Positions 25,357 to 34,867 are shown, counted from the first letter of the stretch. The stretch: 64,000 nt of DNA from CAZIBG01 sp964536985 (GCA_964536985.1 CAZIBG010000004.1:1-64000); one strand, 5' to 3'. Notes: generated by a model not told the origin, from the sequence alone. Numbers and translations are program-made.

Positions 25357-25385
25357 ATTTTACAGTATTTCACCCTTGTGGTCAA
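25357..25385 (-). promoter_or_regulatory. rplS promoter
   Basis: TTGACC (25380-25385), 17 nt, TAAAAT (25357-25362), ending 9 nt before the ATG. Confidence 0.75.
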
Positions 25386-25399
25386 GCATCTAAACACCG

Positions 25400-25405
25400 T
25401 ACAAT
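25400..25405 (+). promoter_or_regulatory. -10 element of the malic enzyme gene
   Basis: TACAAT ending 6 nt before the ATG; a TTGTGG at 25376-25381 (18 nt spacing) may be the -35, overlapping the divergent rplS -35. Confidence 0.5.
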
Positions 25406-25411
25406 GAGGCT

Positions 25412-26545
25412 ATGGATTATAGCAAAGAAGCATTACGGAAACACAAAGAACTTAAGGGCAAGATTGGCGTTGTCTTAAAGGACCAACTCGATTCCAAAGA
25501 CAAGCTCAGCACCTATTACACTCCGGGCGTAGCTGCAGTCAGTAGCTATGTAGCCGAACACCCTGAAGAAGCCCGAGATTACACTTGGCTGAACAATAGC
25601 GTTGCAGTTATAAGTGATGGCTCAGCAGTGCTTGGCCTAGGCAACATCGGCCCCTATGGCGCCTTACCCGTCATGGAAGGTAAATCGATGCTATTCAAGC
25701 ATTTTGCAGATATCGATGCAGTACCAATTGTCTTGGACGTGCATACAGCTGACGAAATAGTATCTGTCGTAAAAGCGCTGGCTCCGAGTTTTGGCGGCAT
25801 TAACCTCGAAGATATTGCCGCACCAATCTGTTTTGAGGTAGAAGACCGCTTAAAGGCAGAACTACACATTCCTGTGTTTCATGATGACCAACACGGCACG
25901 GCAATTGTTGTGCTTGCTGGACTCATCAACGCTATGAAGGTGACCGGTCGGACCTTGGCTGACTGTCGAATTGTCTGCGTTGGAGCGGGAGCTGCTGGAA
26001 CGGCAATCATGAAATTACTTAGTCTTTATGCGCATCCAGAGATACTTGCTGTAGATAGCAAGGGAATTATCTCGGCCACCCGAACCGATTTGAATGATGA
26101 GAAGAAACAGTTGCTTGAATTTACCAACAAGAACAATGTTTCCGGAGATCTTGCACATGCTCTAACAGGCGCTGACATCTTTATTGGCGTATCAAAGGGC
26201 GGCTTGTTGACAGCAGAAATGATTAAAACTATGGCAAAAGACCCAATTATCTTTGCAATGGCCAACCCAACTCCAGAGGTTATGCCAGACGTTGCAAAAG
26301 AAGCTGGTGTAGCTGTCATGGCAACAGGACGAAGTGACTTTCCTAACCAGGTAAATAATGCCCTAGCCTTTCCTGGGATATTCCGTGGCGCACTCGATAA
26401 CCGCGTAACACAAATTTCCGATGATCATAAATTGGCTGTTGCCGAGGTTATCGCCGGACTAGTTGAATCTCCTACTGCAGAGAATATTATCCCGGGGGTT
26501 TTGGACGAACGCCTTGTGCCAGCTATAGCTGCCGTGATTCGCTAG
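25412..26545 (+). CDS. NAD(P)-dependent malic enzyme
   Basis: Oxidative decarboxylation of malate to pyruvate with NAD(P)H formation. 377 aa, the short bacterial form without a phosphotransacetylase domain. Motifs: YYTPGVAAVSSYV (catalytic Tyr region), SDGSAVLGLGNIGPYGALPVMEGK, the metal-binding acidic residues in INLEDIAAP and HDDQHGTAI, and the dinucleotide fold VCVGAGAAGTAIMKLL. Cofactor preference is not assigned. Divergent from rplS, convergent with the next gene 9 nt away. Confidence 0.94.
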   Translation: MDYSKEALRKHKELKGKIGVVLKDQLDSKDKLSTYYTPGVAAVSSYVAEHPEEARDYTWLNNSVAVISDGSAVLGLGNIGPYGALPVMEGKSMLFKHFADIDAVPIVLDVHTADEIVSVVKALAPSFGGINLEDIAAPICFEVEDRLKAELHIPVFHDDQHGTAIVVLAGLINAMKVTGRTLADCRIVCVGAGAAGTAIMKLLSLYAHPEILAVDSKGIISATRTDLNDEKKQLLEFTNKNNVSGDLAHALTGADIFIGVSKGGLLTAEMIKTMAKDPIIFAMANPTPEVMPDVAKEAGVAVMATGRSDFPNQVNNALAFPGIFRGALDNRVTQISDDHKLAVAEVIAGLVESPTAENIIPGVLDERLVPAIAAVIR

Positions 26546-26554
26546 AACAGTTTG

Positions 26555-27028
26555 CTAGTTATCGGACATCGACGACTGTAAAGAACCTTGTATGCTTGAC
26601 TGATTAGTCTCTTGAGGATTTGGTGCGTCTTCCGGAAATGTGCTGAAACTAATTGCTGCAAGAATTGGAACCAAAATGACTGCTCGAATCCTGATGGCAT
26701 TTTCCCCGACGTGTCGTAAACGAGCTGATGCCAAAGGATCGTTTAGGAGGCCAACGGTCGTTTGGATTTCTTCACTCTTTTTACGCATTCTAAGCACATT
26801 TAGGGCATCAATAGCAAATATTGCCTTGTTGTCATAGTTATCGATTTCAGGCTGTGCATGTAGCTGATCAAGCTGACGCTTAACGCTTCTATGTTGCCGG
26901 TAGATGCGAGGGTCAAAGGCTCCATTGACACGATTCGCAGCTTTAACCTCATCTGTTGTTAATGCTCTTTCCTGTTCTGGCTTAACTGGCGTGATTTTAT
27001 TGGCAATACCTGTAAATAAAGTAATCAT
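26555..27028 (-). CDS. Protein of unknown function with one membrane helix
   Basis: 157 aa, family not recognised. Mostly charged and helical for the first ~110 residues, then one hydrophobic stretch (AIRIRAVILVPILAAISF, ~111-128) and a Ser/Gln/Asn-rich tail. Could be a tail-region membrane anchor. Shine-Dalgarno CGGAG ~7 nt before the ATG and a possible TACTAT upstream. The 174 nt between it and the pilB-like gene contain nothing I can assign. Confidence 0.65.
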   Translation of the reverse strand: MITLFTGIANKITPVKPEQERALTTDEVKAANRVNGAFDPRIYRQHRSVKRQLDQLHAQPEIDNYDNKAIFAIDALNVLRMRKKSEEIQTTVGLLNDPLASARLRHVGENAIRIRAVILVPILAAISFSTFPEDAPNPQETNQSSIQGSLQSSMSDN

Positions 27029-27202
27029 GCTTGCTCCGTTTTAGATAGTATCCAGAGCAAAGGTGTGCAATTCTCGGTTTCGCCATTAGCTCTACTTAGA
27101 CAAGGCGACCAAATATAGTCTAAGTTTCAGGGCTGCAATTGCTCTGTTATGAGTATATTAACATAAGTAGATAGAATTGTCAATTATAACTATGGTTAGG
27201 AC

Positions 27203-28807
27203 CTACCCTAAAACACGGAAGACTTCTTCGACAGTTGTTTGACCATCAAGTAACTTAAGAAGTGCATTGTGCAACATGGTGAGCATCCCTCCCTGAACGG
27301 CTGCGTGCTCAAGAAGTTGCGTAGTGATTTGTCCACTCGGTTGAGATAGCAGATTACGTAATGGCTCACTCATGATCATTTGTTCTCGCAAGGCTATTTG
27401 CCCACTAAAACCAAAAGGATTTTCGGCAGAAGTACCTGGCTTATACAGCGTAATTCCCTGAAGATTAGGCTTTTGAACTGTCGGGGGTAGAGTGTCGACA
27501 ATTTGCTGTAGTTGCTGGATTGTTTCTGGAGTTGGCTGATAAGCAATCTTTGTCTTGTCGTCCAATCTACGAACCAAACGTTGTGCCATAATCATGCGGA
27601 TAGCTGAGGTGAAGAGCGGGTTTTGGCCAATGATGTCAACCATTCTGGTCAGAGCCGCCGCAGACGAACTTGCGTGAAAGGTCGACAGCACCAAGTGACC
27701 AGTTAGCGAGGCCTGTAATGCGGTCTTTGCGGTATCGTTATCCCTGATCTCTCCGACCATTACTACATCTGGATCGAGACGGAGTACGGCCCTGAGGTTA
27801 TTGGCAAAGTGAGATTCCTCGTTAGACTTACTGGTCACAGAAACCTGCGTAATACCTGCGAACTGGTATTCTACGGGGTCTTCGATTGTAATAATCTTAC
27901 GAGTATCACTATTCAGTGTGTTTAAGATGGAATAGAGTGTCGTTGTTTTACCGGATCCTGTGGGTCCCACGGCTAAGACAAGTCCACTGGGCTTCCGAAT
28001 AATGTCATCAACGATCTTCCGCTCCGCAGGGTTAAGGCCGAGACGATCTAGGCTATACATATCGGCCTGCATATTGAAAAGACGCATAACGATATCCATA
28101 CCATTTATGGCAGGTACCGTTTCGACACGCAGGTTCATATCGACTGTGGACTCGTCGGCCATCTTAATCTTTTGAGTGATGTGTCCCTGCTGCGCTTGAT
28201 CTGCAGAAGTAGAAACGTTAGCTGCACTAGCAATAGCTGCCGTAAGCATTCGGCTTCGTTCGGCACTAATACTGGCTATTGGGTGGAGCACTCCATCTAT
28301 ACGGAAACGTATGCGGACGCTCTCTTTTTGATTCTCTACATGGATGTCGGATGCCTGTAGTTTGTGGGCCTGACTAGTGAGGTAGGCCAGCATGTCATCT
28401 GCTTTAACTTGCTCTAGAGTCGCAGAAACGGTTTGAACTAATGTTGAAGAAGACCCTTCGGTTATCTTTATGTCTTGGTAGACAACCTGTTTTGGTGGGT
28501 CGTACAATTTCATGTAATCTTGGTAGCCGGTGTCCGATATCAAACTATAGGTAACTCTTTGGTCGAGGAACCTATTGGTCAGGTTGGTCATGGTCTGTTG
28601 GGACGTGGTGGTAGTAATACCGAATTTGATAGCACCTTTAGATTCAATTAAAGGAATCACGCGCAGTGAGTACAATTCTTCTAGGGGCAACAACTCTTTA
28701 AAAAGTGGCTTGGGGTCGTTATTGTAGGTATTGGTATAGCTCAGGCCCAGTAGCGTCGCCCGTCTAGCAGTATTTTGTTCTTCCGTTTCTCGGATATCTT
28801 GAGTCAT
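27203..28807 (-). CDS. PilB/GspE-type type IV pilus assembly ATPase
   Basis: Hexameric motor ATPase for pilus extension or type II-like secretion. 534 aa. Visible are the arginine-rich linker SDIHVENQKESVRIRFRIDGVL, Walker A GPTGSGKTTTLYSIL, Asp box ITIEDPVEYQ, Walker B LRLDPDVVMVGEIRD and His box TGHLVLSTFHA. The tetracysteine zinc motif found in most GspE/PilB is absent: the segment after QRLVRRL has no Cys. No pilin, PilC or PilT gene adjoins it. A TATAAT ends 8 nt before the ATG; the gene is divergent from the SpoU gene. Confidence 0.93.
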   Translation of the reverse strand: MTQDIRETEEQNTARRATLLGLSYTNTYNNDPKPLFKELLPLEELYSLRVIPLIESKGAIKFGITTTTSQQTMTNLTNRFLDQRVTYSLISDTGYQDYMKLYDPPKQVVYQDIKITEGSSSTLVQTVSATLEQVKADDMLAYLTSQAHKLQASDIHVENQKESVRIRFRIDGVLHPIASISAERSRMLTAAIASAANVSTSADQAQQGHITQKIKMADESTVDMNLRVETVPAINGMDIVMRLFNMQADMYSLDRLGLNPAERKIVDDIIRKPSGLVLAVGPTGSGKTTTLYSILNTLNSDTRKIITIEDPVEYQFAGITQVSVTSKSNEESHFANNLRAVLRLDPDVVMVGEIRDNDTAKTALQASLTGHLVLSTFHASSSAAALTRMVDIIGQNPLFTSAIRMIMAQRLVRRLDDKTKIAYQPTPETIQQLQQIVDTLPPTVQKPNLQGITLYKPGTSAENPFGFSGQIALREQMIMSEPLRNLLSQPSGQITTQLLEHAAVQGGMLTMLHNALLKLLDGQTTVEEVFRVLG

Positions 28808-28815
28808 GACCTTCT

Positions 28816-28844
28816 ATTATATAGGCATAAGAACAATGCCACAA
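28816..28844 (-). promoter_or_regulatory. Promoter of the PilB-like gene
   Basis: TTGTGG (28839-28844), 17 nt, TATAAT (28816-28821). Confidence 0.6.
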
Positions 28845-28846
28845 AG

Positions 28847-28874
28847 TTGTAAAGAATGAGCAGGGTTATATAAT
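28847..28874 (+). promoter_or_regulatory. Promoter of the SpoU methyltransferase gene
   Basis: TTGTAA (28847-28852), 16 nt, TATAAT (28869-28874), ending 6 nt before the ATG. The -35 is 2 bp from the divergent pilB-like -35. Confidence 0.65.
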
Positions 28875-28880
28875 AGGTCA

Positions 28881-29393
28881 ATGATCAACGACCATCGAGA
28901 AATTATAGTTGTCGCCCACGATATGCGAAGTATCCATAATGTTGGTTCCCTACTTCGTACCGCTGAGGGTCTAGGTATTACTGAGCTAGTGTTTAGTGGA
29001 TATACACCACATCCTGCTTTTGAGGGTGACACCCGACTGCCGCATGTAGCATTGCGTCAGACAAACCAGATTCATAAGACCGCGCTTGGAGCTGAGTCGA
29101 TGGTCAAGTGGCGCTATGCCGCTGATATCAAAGCAGTAATTGAGCAGTACAAAGACAATGGCTACGAAGTGATAGCTTTAGAGCAGACTAATGATGCCGT
29201 TCCGCTGCCCGACTATCATGTACCCGAAAAGCTTGTTATCGTGCTTGGTCGTGAAGTGGAGGGCCTGGAGGACGATATTATTGAGGCATGCTCAAGTACG
29301 GTTGTTATTCCTATGTTTGGCAGCAAAGAGTCGTTCAACGTAGTTGAGGCGGCCACGATGGCCATGTACCATGCTAGATTTTCTTTAAAGTAG
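28881..29393 (+). CDS. SpoU/TrmH-family RNA 2'-O-methyltransferase
   Basis: SPOUT (alpha/beta-knot) methyltransferase acting on tRNA or rRNA ribose. 170 aa containing only the catalytic domain. SpoU motif 1 is RSIHNVGSLLRTAEGLGI (catalytic Arg and Asn), motif 2 VIVLGREVEGLEDDII and motif 3 VVIPMFGSKESFNVVEAATMAMYHA. Without the N-terminal substrate domain of RlmB/TrmH, its target is not assignable. It ends 2 bp from the convergent CAP-domain gene. Confidence 0.92.
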   Translation: MINDHREIIVVAHDMRSIHNVGSLLRTAEGLGITELVFSGYTPHPAFEGDTRLPHVALRQTNQIHKTALGAESMVKWRYAADIKAVIEQYKDNGYEVIALEQTNDAVPLPDYHVPEKLVIVLGREVEGLEDDIIEACSSTVVIPMFGSKESFNVVEAATMAMYHARFSLK

Positions 29394-29395
29394 AA

Positions 29396-30682
29396 CTAAA
29401 GTATCGATCCGACAGTTCTTGTCAGGAAGTATAAGGCTACGATAAGGGCAATAACGAGTAGATCAAGTAGTTTGTGAGTCATGATATATCGTTCGCCCTT
29501 AACGATGAACTTATGGGCTGCAAGGCTGTGCTTAACGAAGACGTACAGGCCTCCGCTGACAGCTGCTATAACAAGAAATGCTAGCACCCATATGTAATTC
29601 CCATTTGTTAGTAGCTGCAGTTTACTGACTTTCTTAGGCTCAGCTACTTCAGGTTTAACGTCGTCATTAGATATCTTATTGCCGACAAGCTCTGGCTCGA
29701 GAATGCTCAGTTTATATTCTTTGGCTGAATTCGTCAGATCAATATCAGAGACTGACTTAGCACCATTAATCTCTAATGTAACGGTGTGCTTACCAGACGC
29801 AACATTACTAAATGTCACCGTCCCTTTATCGTCAGTGTACCCAACTTGAGGATCGGAGTGTAGGGATGCTTTTATCCCCTTGGACGGCTTACCCGCCGTG
29901 TTGGTGACCGTTAATATTACGGTGTGAGAAGTGATCTCGTTAGAGGGGGTTGAGGTTTGGACCGGGGAAACAACTGCAGTTTTCTTTGTGGTGGTTGTAG
30001 TGACGGGTGGTGGTGGAGGCGTAGCGGCCGCTTTAGCTACATAAGGAGTGCCATACATTGCCACTATGATGGTCTGCTGGCTCGCTTCTATATCACCACA
30101 GTTATATCCATCAGCATTGGCAACGCCAAACCCAACATCTTTGTAATCTGGATGGAGTAAGTTGTCGCGGTGCGTTGGGCTGTTATACCAACCCGTAATT
30201 ACCTCGACACTGCGGTTGAATCCACAGGCAAGGTTTTCTCCGGCTTTGGAATAGCTGTACCCTGCGTTCGATATAAAGACCCATGGTGGACTTCCATCGG
30301 GAGTATTGTGGGACCAATAATTACGATTGGCCATGTCGTTAGCTTTTGCTTGTGCTGCGGTAGTGAGTTGTCCGTTTATACTTAAGTTCCCTACTCCTGC
30401 GGTTGCTCGCCTGCTATTTGACTCGCCAAGTAAATCGGCTGTACTAATGCCTGTAGCATAGGCTAAGACGCTTGGCTCCGACACTGACTGATTTGTTGAG
30501 GCAACAGGACTGGCTCGGTTTATTCGTGGGCCACCTACAACAGATGCCAACATTAAGACTCCAGCCGTGATGATCAGTAAAGGCAAGAACGGCTTATAGA
30601 CCTTCATAAAATGATTCGTTCTTTTTTGATGATGTCCGTGGCGTTTGCGATGCGGACTATGAGGAGCTGGACGTTCAGTCAT
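29396..30682 (-). CDS. Membrane-anchored CAP/SCP-domain surface protein
   Basis: 428 aa. A basic N-terminus and one membrane helix (~30-48) lead to an extracellular CAP (SCP/PR1/YkwD-like) domain (~90-210). The signature residues are AKANDMANRNYWSHNTPDGS and HRDNLLHPDYKDVGFGV; two Cys (LACGFN, YNCGDI) may form a disulfide. A Pro/Thr-rich linker, then a carboxypeptidase-regulatory-like beta sandwich (TVTNTAGKPSKGIKASL...GTVTFSNVASGKHTVTLEI, ~255-330), and two C-terminal membrane helices follow. CAP domains have diverse roles, so function is open. A TACAAT ends 8 nt before the ATG. Confidence 0.85.
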   Translation of the reverse strand: MTERPAPHSPHRKRHGHHQKRTNHFMKVYKPFLPLLIITAGVLMLASVVGGPRINRASPVASTNQSVSEPSVLAYATGISTADLLGESNSRRATAGVGNLSINGQLTTAAQAKANDMANRNYWSHNTPDGSPPWVFISNAGYSYSKAGENLACGFNRSVEVITGWYNSPTHRDNLLHPDYKDVGFGVANADGYNCGDIEASQQTIIVAMYGTPYVAKAAATPPPPPVTTTTTKKTAVVSPVQTSTPSNEITSHTVILTVTNTAGKPSKGIKASLHSDPQVGYTDDKGTVTFSNVASGKHTVTLEINGAKSVSDIDLTNSAKEYKLSILEPELVGNKISNDDVKPEVAEPKKVSKLQLLTNGNYIWVLAFLVIAAVSGGLYVFVKHSLAAHKFIVKGERYIMTHKLLDLLVIALIVALYFLTRTVGSIL

Positions 30683-30690
30683 TACGATTT

Positions 30691-30696
30691 ATTGTA
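30691..30696 (-). promoter_or_regulatory. -10 element of the CAP-domain gene
   Basis: TACAAT ending 8 nt before the ATG; no convincing -35. Confidence 0.4.
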
Positions 30697-30722
30697 TCCC
30701 AGTTTATCGTAAAACATAAGTA

Positions 30723-33700
30723 CTATTGCAGCTTTATGTTAGAAGCACCAACGACTTCCGAAAGAGTGGAAACGGTTTGTTCGTTATGTTGAATTTTCAT
30801 AGGTAATTTAATGATCTGTCTATTGCTTTCGTCGCCAAGCACTAAAACTACTTCTGTGGTGCCGCTGTTTTGATCGATAATTGATTTAAGTTGCATCAGC
30901 ATTTGCTGGTTATTGTTATCGGCAAGTTTGATGTACAGGCGTGGATTTACGGTAGCGTCATCGGAAGCGGTTGCCGCGGCCTTTTTATTGGGTACTTTAG
31001 GTTTACTGATTTTTGGTTTCTTTTGCTTCTTCATGGTCGGTATATAGTTTATCGCTTCGTCGGGTGTGATCTCTCGTGCCGCATCAACCATAACTTGTGC
31101 AGTTGCACTTGGCTTCCCTTCGCGGTCTTGTCCGGATATTTTCCCAGTTATACTAATAACGCGGTCACGCTGCCATAGTTCGCCACTTTTGGCATAAACA
31201 CCCGGGAATAAGATAAGTTCCATCTCGCCAAACTCATCTGCAATCTTTGCGAATGCCATCTTTTGACCTTTTTTGGTCATGATCTCTCTGGATTCAACAA
31301 TAACACCGCCAATTGTTACACTTTTGCCATGAAATTCAGGCAGTACATCCGGAATGGGCACTGTTTGCTCAGCAAGCCATATCTTGTAGTCTTCGAGAGG
31401 GTGAGAAGAAAGGTATAAACCAAGCAACTCACGCTCCCATTGGAGCTGTTCACGTTTTGTGATATTTCCCGCATCGGTATCAAGCTTTAGTTTGGGCTTC
31501 ATTTGTTCGTTTATGTCTGCTGTTTCGCCGAACAGGTCGATTTGGCCGCTGGCTTTTTCTTTTTGAATACGGCTGGCATAGGCCAGTAGTACATCGAGGT
31601 TTTCGAGCAGCATTCCGCGCGTTCCATATCGATCCAACGCGCCTGCCTTAATAAGACTTTCAAGAGTTTTTCGATTTACGATTCTAACATTTACTCTTTC
31701 AAAAAAGTCTTCAAGGCTACTGAATGGACTCTCTGTTCGTGCTCGAAGGATTTCTTCGACTGCAGCGGTCCCGACGTTTTTGATGGCAGCCATTCCAAAA
31801 CGTACTTCATGCTTATCGGGGGTTACCGCAAATTCCACGAAAGACTCGTTAATGTCTGGAGAAAGCACTGTAATTCCCATGTTATTGCACTCCGAAATCT
31901 CAATCGCTAATCGATCGGTGTCGTCGTAGTCGCTGGTCATTAAAGCAGCCATAAAGCTTTCTGGGTAGTGAGCTTTAAGCCAGGCGGTCTGATAGGCAAT
32001 GTAGCCATAGCATGCCGAGTGACTCTTGTTAAAACAGTAATCGGCAAATGCTTCAAGTTGTGCCCAGAATTTATCGGCAAAGCTTTTGGGAACCTTGCTG
32101 TTTTCGATCATACCTTCGATAAAAGCCACCTTCATCTTGGCCATGGTTTCGCGCTGTTTCTTTCCAATGGCTTTTCGTAGTGTATCTGCCTGTCCACCAG
32201 TAAATCCGCACATATCCTTACTGATCTGCATAAACTGCTCTTGGTAGACCAAGATTCCATATGTTTCTGACAGCGCTGCCCTTAACCCCTCATGTTCATA
32301 GGTAACTTCTTTAAGACCATGTTTACGAGCGATGAAGTCGTCAATAAATTGCATTGGACCCGGACGGTACAGCGCCACCATGGCGATAATATCATCGAAC
32401 CTAGATGGCTTGAGTTCCCGTAGATAGCGTTTCATTCCGGCAGATTCAAGTTGAAAAACACCGGTAGTGTCACCTCGCTGCAGTAGCTCATAGGCTTTAA
32501 TGTCATCAAGCGGGATGGCGGCAATATCTATATCTTTGCCATAAACTTTCTTAATGATACGAAGTGTGTTCTTGATAATTGTTAAGTTAGAAAGTCCTAG
32601 GAAGTCCATCTTAAGCAGTCCTAGCTCTTCTACGGGACCCATGGAATATTGGGTAGAAACTACACCTTTTTGGGCCATTTCGAGCGGCGCATATTTAACA
32701 ATTTCAGCTGGAGCAATAACTACACCAGCGGCATGAATACCATGACTCCTAATTGTGCCTTCCATCTGAACGGCAAGGTCAAAGATTCGTTTACTTTGCT
32801 CGCTCGACTGATATTCGGCCTTTAGGTCGGGGTCTTTAACCAGAGAAACTTTTAACGGTTGATGGCGACCCATAACTGGTGGCGGAATCATTTTTGATAG
32901 CCTGTCAGCTTCGCTATAAGGAATCTGTAGAACACGAGCCACATCTCTTACGGCGTTACGAGCCGCCATTCGGCCAAAAGTAACAATATTGGCTACACGG
33001 TCTTTGCCGTATTTTCTGACACAGTACTGGATGACCTCGTCGCGGCGAGTATCTTGGATGTCGATATCCACATCAGGCATGCTGATACGATCAGGATTCA
33101 GAAAACGTTCAAACAGCAGGTCATAGGCCATGGGGTCAAGTTCCGTGATACGCATTGCGTAGGCAATGATAGAGCCAGCTGCAGAGCCACGGCCTGGACC
33201 AAAGACAATTCCTTGGTCTTTACCCCAGTTAATAAAGTCCGACACGATTAAAAAATAACCGTTAAAGCCCATCGATGCTATTACGCCCAGTTCGTATTCC
33301 GCACGTGTAAGGATATTTGCCGGCAGTGTCTTCTTTGCCAAATCAATCGTGAGCTTTGCGGAATCGGTCAAGGAGATATCGCCGTAGCGCCATGCTAAAC
33401 CTTGGTATACGAGGGTGTGAAGATATGTTTCCTCTGTTTCACCTTCTGGTACGGGAAACTTTGGTATTAAGATACCGCCAAGTTTTATCTCTACATTACA
33501 TCGATCGGCTATGTCCCTGGTGTTTGTTATTACTTCCGGATGTTCATCTCCCCACCGTCCAATTATTTCTGCTGGATCGGTAACGTGTAGCTCGAAGTCT
33601 TTTAGGCTCATCCTTTTGGTATCGGTTAGGAAGGATCCAGTTTGCACGCACAGCAGTAGCTCGTGCGCTTCCTGATCTTCATGACGGAGGTAATGGGCAT

Positions 33701-34358
33701 CGCAGGTCAAGACGCACTTAATGTCTAGCTCCTTGGCTAGCTTGAAGGTCTGTTCAGTGACGCCCACCTGTTCCTTCCAAACGCTAGGGTGTTTGGGGTG
33801 TCCGTGATCCTGTATTTCAAGGTAATAGCGGTCACCGAAAACCGATTTATACCACTCGGCTGTTTTTTTGGCTTGTTCATATTGGCCATTACGAAGTGAA
33901 TCCCCTACCTCGCCACCAATACAGCCGCTCAGGATGATCAATCCTTCATTATATTTCTTGAGTAAATCATGATCGACTCGAGGCTTATAGTAGACGCCAT
34001 CCAGGTTGGCGATGCTGCTCAGTCTCATTAAGTTCTCATACCCAACATTGTTCATGGCCAGGATAATAAGATGGAATGGAGTCCTGTCTTTTTGGGGATC
34101 ACGGTCGTTTATGGTTCGCGGAGCTACATACGTCTCCATGCCAATGATAGGATTTATATCAGCCGCTTTGGCGGATTTGTAAAATTCAATTACACCTGAC
34201 ATAGTCCCATGATCAGTAATTGCTACCGATTTCATGCCCTTTTCAGTGACATACTCCATTAGATCGGGTACTTTTGTTAAGCCATCAAGAAGACTGTACT
34301 GCGTGTGATTATGCAAATGCACATAATCACTTGTAGTAAGTGTTTTTTCGGAAGCCAT
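30723..34358 (-). CDS. dnaE: DNA polymerase III alpha subunit DnaE
   Basis: Replicative DNA polymerase. 1211 aa. N-terminal PHP domain (YVHLHNHTQYSLLDG...ITDHGTMSGV, ~12-80), polymerase palm with catalytic aspartates in PDVDIDIQD (~427-434), the FGPGRGSAAGS loop, HhH region, and an OB-fold (VTIGGVIVESREIMTKKGQKMAFAKI, ~1013 on) followed by a basic linker. The DnaE1-type order is complete. The PHP retains His residues of the metal site, so it may be an active proofreader, but I cannot confirm all nine ligands. Upstream TATAAT at 34392-34397. Confidence 0.97.
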   Translation of the reverse strand: MASEKTLTTSDYVHLHNHTQYSLLDGLTKVPDLMEYVTEKGMKSVAITDHGTMSGVIEFYKSAKAADINPIIGMETYVAPRTINDRDPQKDRTPFHLIILAMNNVGYENLMRLSSIANLDGVYYKPRVDHDLLKKYNEGLIILSGCIGGEVGDSLRNGQYEQAKKTAEWYKSVFGDRYYLEIQDHGHPKHPSVWKEQVGVTEQTFKLAKELDIKCVLTCDAHYLRHEDQEAHELLLCVQTGSFLTDTKRMSLKDFELHVTDPAEIIGRWGDEHPEVITNTRDIADRCNVEIKLGGILIPKFPVPEGETEETYLHTLVYQGLAWRYGDISLTDSAKLTIDLAKKTLPANILTRAEYELGVIASMGFNGYFLIVSDFINWGKDQGIVFGPGRGSAAGSIIAYAMRITELDPMAYDLLFERFLNPDRISMPDVDIDIQDTRRDEVIQYCVRKYGKDRVANIVTFGRMAARNAVRDVARVLQIPYSEADRLSKMIPPPVMGRHQPLKVSLVKDPDLKAEYQSSEQSKRIFDLAVQMEGTIRSHGIHAAGVVIAPAEIVKYAPLEMAQKGVVSTQYSMGPVEELGLLKMDFLGLSNLTIIKNTLRIIKKVYGKDIDIAAIPLDDIKAYELLQRGDTTGVFQLESAGMKRYLRELKPSRFDDIIAMVALYRPGPMQFIDDFIARKHGLKEVTYEHEGLRAALSETYGILVYQEQFMQISKDMCGFTGGQADTLRKAIGKKQRETMAKMKVAFIEGMIENSKVPKSFADKFWAQLEAFADYCFNKSHSACYGYIAYQTAWLKAHYPESFMAALMTSDYDDTDRLAIEISECNNMGITVLSPDINESFVEFAVTPDKHEVRFGMAAIKNVGTAAVEEILRARTESPFSSLEDFFERVNVRIVNRKTLESLIKAGALDRYGTRGMLLENLDVLLAYASRIQKEKASGQIDLFGETADINEQMKPKLKLDTDAGNITKREQLQWERELLGLYLSSHPLEDYKIWLAEQTVPIPDVLPEFHGKSVTIGGVIVESREIMTKKGQKMAFAKIADEFGEMELILFPGVYAKSGELWQRDRVISITGKISGQDREGKPSATAQVMVDAAREITPDEAINYIPTMKKQKKPKISKPKVPNKKAAATASDDATVNPRLYIKLADNNNQQMLMQLKSIIDQNSGTTEVVLVLGDESNRQIIKLPMKIQHNEQTVSTLSEVVGASNIKLQ

Positions 34359-34391
34359 TAGATACTGTTACCCCATTACTCTTATGTATCT

Positions 34392-34397
34392 ATTATA
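34392..34397 (-). promoter_or_regulatory. dnaE -10 element
   Basis: TATAAT just past the ytxH-side terminator; ~33 nt upstream of the dnaE ATG, with a GGGG motif 13 nt before the start. Confidence 0.45.
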
Positions 34398-34400
34398 ACT

Positions 34401-34430
34401 AAAAATCCCTGGACTTGTTCGGCCAGGGAT
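34401..34430 (-). terminator. Terminator downstream of the YtxH-like gene
   Basis: Minus strand: stem ATCCCTGG / CCAGGGAT (34405-34430), 10-nt loop, followed by four Ts. Confidence 0.8.
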
Positions 34431-34458
34431 ATTATTACAACGAATAAACGTTTGAAGT

Positions 34459-34866
34459 TTATGCGGCTTTATCTAAGAAGTTTTTTAGGTGCGCGACAGC
34501 ATCTGTAACATCTTTAATAGCAGCTTTTAGGTCCTTATCGTCGGCACCTCCATCATGCAAGGCAGTGAGCATCTGTCGAGCCTTTTCCTTGGCATCAACA
34601 GCCTTGGCTACAGCCGTATCAAGCTCTGGTTTGTGTTCAGCTTTAAATTTGAGGGCCATCTGTTTAGCTCGTTCGATTTGAGTTGTTACGTCACCATGAA
34701 GTTTCTTAAGTTCTTTTTCTGCTTCACGCTTTGCTTTAAGTGCTGCATCTCGTACATCGTTTCTTGTTTCTTTGCCACTCTTAGGTGCTGTTAGGATGCC
34801 AGCTAGATAGCCGATACCTGCTGCAATACTGGCTCCAATAGCGAATCGTTTGGTATTCTTTTCCAT
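34459..34866 (-). CDS. YtxH-domain protein
   Basis: 135 aa. The N-terminus is a glycine-zipper-like hydrophobic helix followed by the YtxH signature (FAIGASIAAGIGYLAGILTAPKSGKETR); the rest is a long Lys/Ala/Glu-rich helix, probably coiled coil. The family is membrane-associated and mostly uncharacterised; it is often linked with envelope stress. Strong Shine-Dalgarno AGAAGGAGA. One base after the upstream gene, hence the same operon. Confidence 0.85.
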   Translation of the reverse strand: MEKNTKRFAIGASIAAGIGYLAGILTAPKSGKETRNDVRDAALKAKREAEKELKKLHGDVTTQIERAKQMALKFKAEHKPELDTAVAKAVDAKEKARQMLTALHDGGADDKDLKAAIKDVTDAVAHLKNFLDKAA

Positions 34867-34867
34867 A

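Noticed and set aside
28881..29032. Minus-strand 71 aa ORF (28817-29032) over the spoU start
   Set aside because: Covers both divergent promoters and the start of a clear SpoU gene.
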